A stretch of 64,000 nt of DNA from positions 299,150,370 to 299,214,369 of the forward strand of contig OX371225.1 of assembly GCA_947310385.1 (NCBI GenBank). The letters are read 5' to 3'. Positions within the stretch are counted from its first letter, which is position 1. Each line of letters begins with the position of its first letter. Under the pieces are notes generated by a model. It did not search any database. It saw only the letters and a program-made list of their open reading frames with translations, and was not told the DNA's origin. The translations under genes and the position numbers were made by a program. Positions 58,926 through 64,000 of this stretch are shown in pieces. The stretch comes from Nephrotoma appendiculata (lineage: Eukaryota > Arthropoda > Insecta > Diptera > Tipulidae).

Positions 58926-60735
58926 ATTATTCAGTGGGGAAACGAAAATGTAGATTAAAAATAAATCTATTACGTTTCATTCTATCGAGTCGAACCGGAA
59001 TCGATGTACAGATACGAACGAATTCATTTTCGTCATTTCAGTTTGCATGTCATAACTGAAAAATAAAAACTATGAGAACTTCGATTTAGTTACGTTTCAT
59101 TTGTTTCTCTAATTGTGCTAGCCTTGATGCTTCTGATTAGTCTTGTGATGTTCCAAGATTCCGAATTAATGAAAATGATTGAAGCATTGAACCAAGCCAG
59201 ATCCCAGGACTGCAGATAAAATACTAATACTAGTAGGTTTCATTCCATTCCATTATTCACTTCCTTCTATGATGTTCCCAAGTGGTTATCAAATTTGTAC
59301 TAACCCAAGCAACGGTTGCTTGACGATGGTGATTAATTTGTAATTGTCGTGTAACCTCTCTCTGGTTGGGTAACTGCGACCCAATGTATATAGAATACAT
59401 ATAGGTATATAGTATTCTATATACCTTGACTGCGACCCGTGTGTGTGAAACTTTTCCTTAAGTTTTCAGTCAGTCAACATTTCAGTTCAACATGCAAGCT
59501 TAGAATATGTCAGTTCGATTAATCATTGCTCTATGAAGAAATTGGTTGGCGGTTTCGTTAAGTTTGATTATGTTACTAGGTGAAATTATGATTTTTACAA
59601 TTTTTTGCCGATAAAACTGTTTGAAGCTAACCAAATTCGAGATGTTGTCAGATGGAAATCGATGTAACCATTAAACCTTCCCAAACAAAATCGAAATTCT
59701 ACCTTACATGATGGACATTGAATTAGCAAGTTCCCGAACTTGCATCGTTTGTATCGCAAACCAATAATCAAACTCTGCCTAAGTTTAAGACTCATTAAAA
59801 TGGTAGAGTGAAATCGGTATCTAGCAGGCAGAACCTTGAACTGACCATTATTTATACTTCGTTATTGATAGATTTCGACTGTATGAATAAAACGGCAACA
59901 ATTAGAATATTGACGATCGGCATTTCTTAGTTTTATATTCAAAATATCATTTTAAATCCGATTGATTACTTCGGCTGAAATAATATTGAAGACACTTTCT
60001 GAATTATCGATTTCACATTTCTTCTGAAACTTTGGGAATGGGTTTTCATTTAAGCGAAGTCGTTAGTAATTTAGTAATATATAACTGTCTATCTGTATCT
60101 TATCTTGAACTTGCTTACTCGGAGAAATTTTAACTGTGAGGACTGTCTAAGTGCAGAACTCATGAGCCGTCCGATCTCCCATGTTAGCATTATAGATTAT
60201 CATAAAGCTATGCAATGCGCAGATGGTTCTATACATAAATGGACTAAGGAAGGACGTGAATAGCGAACTGAACGAGTTTCCAGTGCTTCGGCCGAGGAAT
60301 AAATTGCAAAGATTAAAAGCAAGCAAACAAATAAACAGTGTTCTACGTTTGGGTGTATCATACAAAACTTAGAATAAACTTCATTTTTCAAAACACACCA
60401 GAAACGGTTGGCAAAGTGTACAAGATTCAACATTAATTTGGAGAAGAGTCGACAAGATCCTCGTCATTGTAAATCTATAAAGTAAATCACCATTCTTGAG
60501 TCCGTTGTCGCAAGCTGATGCTGTCGCGATGTTATTTTATTTAAAGTATATTTCGCTGACAACGGATTTTTCCTTCTAGCGGATATTCAGACATTTTTGT
60601 TACATAATTTTGTTATATTTTGTCTAAAGTTCAAGCAAAACCAATTTAGTGTGGAATGCTGTACGCATTTTTCTGTTAAACGGCTTAAAACACTACTAAT
60701 GCAAAACATAATTTAATAAAATAAAGCAAACTTTT
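58926..60735. other. 3' flank of the cdc14-like gene, no gene supported
   Basis: AT-rich sequence with a small GTATATAG palindromic patch at 59387-59425. Short frames on the minus strand at 60.1-60.4 kb have no domain. Confidence 0.4.
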
Positions 60736-60741
60736 TATTCA

Positions 60742-60747
60742 TTTATT
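60742..60747 (-). promoter_or_regulatory. Polyadenylation signal of the cdc14-like gene
   Basis: AATAAA on the minus strand, about 90 bp after the stop codon; a second AATAAA lies at 60734-60739. No downstream element was checked. Confidence 0.6.
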
Positions 60748-60837
60748 TCTGGAAAGCGTTTAACCAAAATACGTTTCATAATAGAACCATAGGTTAAGGC
60801 CATTCCAAATTGAAAAAAAAAAAATTGAGAAAATTCT

Positions 60838-62025
60838 TCACTTGTTACGATGATGTAGTGCTATCTTTTTAGTAATGCGACTCGGCCGCACGGCCTTTAT
60901 CGAACCATTATCCAAATTCACATCGGATACTGCCTTCTTTGTCAAGAATTTCTCATTTTCTTCAAGAAAGGCTTGCTGCGTGCAAACTATCGACCCTGGT
61001 CGACATATTCTTATGTAACCGATTGCTTCGAGAGCTTTAAATTTATAATGCTTTATCAGGTATGCGGCAATCATGGTTCCAGTTCGTCCTAACCCTGCTT
61101 TACAGTGTACTGCCACGGCAGCTGGCGTATTTTCACAAATTTTTAAAAATTCATTGACCATTTCCAAACTAGGTGCAGTGCAATCTTCGAAATACAAATC
61201 GTAATGTTCAATGTCGTTTCTAATAAAACTGAAAAAATATCGTACATTATTGCGATAACCAAAAACAGATCGATATATGCAAGAACTTACTGTTGTGAAT
61301 TGTAGAGAGCGTCATTTAATCGGATAACCGTTTTGATATTATGTTTCTTAAAATATGTAATATAGATAGCACATCCGTTCGCCTCAGGCGTTTCGATTGG
61401 AGTTGGAAATGCTAAAAATTTATTCGGTATTATCCAATTCATAAAACCGTGCTGGTTAGCGAGCCGCTCATATTCATTCACATTAAAACTATTAAAGGAA
61501 AAAATGTTTTTGTTAATCGCTTTTAACAGTCCACGATAATAGTAAACCAAATCGACCGTTGGAGTTGATTTGCTGCTCATGGTATCAGTAAATGTTCTGA
61601 AACAAAGACAAATAGTTAATTTGTGAAGTAGAAAAATAATGAAAACACTACCTATAAGGGGGTTGATTACCCGTTGACAAAACTCGAACCGCTTCTTCGG
61701 GCGACATTTGCAGTACTAATGTAGCAAAACAACCAAGGAGGAAAGCTGAATTTGTACGTTTCTGATTATTCTTGATCGATGAGCATTGAATGATAATTTT
61801 TAATGGGCTGGTATTCATCAAAATCGTATTTAAAATTTCACAGTACCGGTAAATTATGCCCAAATCGGCTGGACCGAAACAGGTCACTATATCGGGATAG
61901 TTGAATGCGTTATCAAATGTTATGTAAAAATATTTTGACGTAGATTTTGGAAGAACATTCCCTTTTGTCGTGCCAAAATATAATCGTTTGTTAATAATTT
62001 CCGAAATGTTGAAAATTTTGCTCAT
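60838..62025 (-). CDS. Cdc14-family dual-specificity phosphatase, three exons, short C-terminus
   Basis: Exons on the minus strand: 62025-61652, 61596-61291 and 61228-60838, joined at GTAGTG...TTTCAG and GTAAGT...TTTCAG introns of 55 and 62 bp. The sum is 1071 nt, 356 residues. The N-terminal A domain has IINKRLYFGT, FGPADLGIIYRYCEILN, SPEEAVRVLSTG-QPPYR. Exon 2 has FNWIxP-type MNWIIPNKFLAFPTP. Exon 3 has general acid Asp242 in HYDLYFEDC, the P-loop HCKAGLGRTG with Cys269 and Arg275, then ICRPGSI and QQAFLEE. Asp-Cys spacing (27) equals that recalled for Cdc14. Family role: dephosphorylates Ser/Thr-Pro CDK sites in mitotic exit, centrosome and cilium function. Odd: it ends about 40 residues after the catalytic domain, whereas usual Cdc14 has a long tail. 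It may be a divergent paralogue; no conserved catalytic residue is lost. Confidence 0.9.
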
Positions 62026-64000
62026 GTTTAGGCCGAAAATTAATTTTGTTTATGCTCAAAAATTGCATCTGCTGCTACGATTAGTAGTCAAAACTATTTG
62101 ATTGCAAACTACAGTAATAGCTATTAGTATTTAGAAAATTGCTGGTACTGGACATTAAAATGCTGCATTTGATTTATCGCAGATTACCGTTGTACCATAT
62201 TCAAACATTTTTGACAGCTCACTCGTTCGGAGTAATTATAGCGTGGTTGCTTTGTTTTTTAATAATCTTGGGTTACTATGGAGTGGCACAGTTAACAGTA
62301 GGTGAATACGATTAGGCTTTTTTCATATTTTTAATGTTTTCATATCTTTCAATCCGATTAATTAAATTATAAAAAGCTTTCATGACTACATATGTAATAC
62401 AAAAAGCTCATTTATATTAAAATCAAAAATGCATAAATCTGAAGTAGGTATATTTATATACATGCATATACCGCTTTTATTTCCTTTTTGTTCATATCCA
62501 ATCAAAAGCTCCCACCCACTACACATTATTTATATAAACTAACTAATAATAACAATGGCATATTGTCAATTTCAAATAGATTGATACATTACATTGTAGA
62601 CTTGAGGTATATGGGAGAATTTTCGATTCGTTGCTGCTTCTCTTCAAACACTTCAATTATTTTCTTAAATTGATATTCAATCAGATAAAAAGGATTTTAC
62701 TATACGTACCTTACCTATACATGTATACAGCGGGGGGTGGGGTGTAGATGATACAAAACAAAATACAAAAATTATTCCTATTCTTTATTATTGTTGCCTT
62801 GTTCCTTTCGCCTCCTTATAAAATACTCTATAAATATAAGACGATGATGATTATTTTTCTATTGTGGTACTGTACGATTTGTTGTATACAAGATTAAAGT
62901 ATGTTTTCTGCTTGTACTAACAAGACTCCTATAACAATACACGTAATTCGAATATTTATATTGTAAAGGGACATTTCTTATTTTCGTTTTCGCCAATTTC
63001 CGATCAAAAACATGCGTAAAGCTCCTTTTTGTGTTTTATATGTTGGTTGACATATATGTAATCCAATTTACCCCGAATAAATGAAGAATTGTTATACAGA
63101 TTTGAATAGCACAGATAAAAATAGTTCAAGACCGATAAAATCATTTATTTCAATGTGGGTGGTTTAGGAATTAGTGAAGTGGTAACCATGGTTTATGGAA
63201 GACACGATGATTAATTTACTACTTTGCGTCTCAAAGTACGCCCGGACCAAATAGTTTCCATATAAATGTTGATGTCATTCAGCATTGTTGTCCAGTCTAA
63301 AAATATTCGAGAAGAATCTATCAATATTAACTATTACTAAGCAGAATACGTATAAAACCATCATTATGTGTTTTCCCTTTTTGGTTTTTGTGTACCTGAG
63401 GCAAATGAAAATTTGGTTGAAAAAATAAAAATAAAATAAAAATGTTTGCCTTGAGGCACAATATTATAAACACAGGAAATGGGGCACGAAGAAAATGTGA
63501 AATCAATTTCATTGATTGCCATGGCATTAGTTCAATGGAGAGCAAGAAACTGCAAATCATCACAAACCACTTTTTTGTAGGAAATTTGATGGATATGGCA
63601 TTGGTAGAATAGTTGTAATACAAATATAGAAAATTCAAAGTCATTCAATTAAATATCGAAGTTATTTTGGGAAAATTACAAATGGAATGGTTGCTAGTAG
63701 ATTAAAACTATGTATATCGTTTCTTTGATTTGATGGGACGATTGTATAGAAGTATTAGTCATCGAAAGGCTTATGATTTTTTTTATTAGAAATGAAACTT
63801 CCTGATGATTTTTTTTCAATTTGAGTTAGCAGAAGCCTTAGTTGATTTATTGATAATTTTTAATCCATCCATTTAAAAGTTGTGTGAATTTTCCACCTAT
63901 TATAAAAATTTGCCATGTCGATAATATTGTTTTCCACGTCTTTAAAAAAATATACGAATCGACCAAATTCATTTATGCATGAGCAATTTTTACTTTCGAC
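62026..64000. other. 5' flank of the cdc14-like gene, no other gene supported
   Basis: AT-rich DNA presumably including the promoter of the minus-strand phosphatase gene; no core motif stands out. A GGGGGGTGGGG patch lies at about 62731. The ~105-codon minus frame at 63327-63644 is rich in hydrophobic low-complexity residues and not convincing. Confidence 0.4.

Overview
The window looks like a stretch of an insect nuclear chromosome, most likely a dipteran. The DNA is strongly AT-rich, genes are sparse, introns are short, and the transposon families are those usual in flies: Ty3/gypsy with a tRNA-Lys-type primer site, Jockey-, R1- and RTE-like LINEs, Tc1/mariner, hAT, Helitron and small inverted-repeat elements. 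The species assignment is inference; no marker gene fixes it.

Only two host genes are clear, both on the minus strand, one at each end. At 13-1104 is an apparently single-exon gene for an NME5-like protein: nucleoside diphosphate kinase domain, then a DPY-30-like motif, then an unusual Cys-rich tail. At 60838-62025 is a three-exon Cdc14-family dual-specificity phosphatase. I joined its exons from visible GT/AG sites into a 356-residue product that stops soon after the catalytic domain. Relatives of both proteins are linked to cilia or flagella, so a testis role is possible but inferred.

The roughly 60 kb between them is mostly transposon fossils and repeats. 1.1-11.4 kb: AT-rich DNA with short hairpins, a decayed RTE-like endonuclease, LTR-like patches and a small foldback. 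11.4-18.5 kb: a broken gypsy gag with its primer site, a tRNA-like SINE head, a possible Helitron end, a mariner fossil, a tandem repeat, and a LINE endonuclease butted against a hAT 5' end. 22.4-24.1 kb: a mariner fossil and an R1-like LINE linker. 29.2-33.9 kb: a long decayed gypsy element (primer site, gag, RT, integrase) interrupted by a LINE 3' end and a tRNA-like SINE with a GA tract. 36.4-39.3 kb: a Jockey-type LINE fossil followed by an 8-bp satellite that contains a 421-bp foldback element. 39.9-42.1 kb: a mariner-like element and a small MITE, both inserted in another inverted-repeat family. 45.4-48.2 kb: a degenerate satellite. 51.1-56.2 kb: a Tnp2-like transposase split by a ~3-kb insertion with an 8-bp target duplication; the insertion holds 161-bp tandem repeats and a Helitron helicase fossil, and a DUF4806-like fragment follows. 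56.8-58.9 kb: two adjacent MITEs, a hAT C-terminus and another degenerate satellite.

No tRNA, rRNA, CRISPR array or bacterial-type system was found. The interest lies in the order of nested insertions, several apparently undescribed inverted-repeat elements, and the two divergent host genes.
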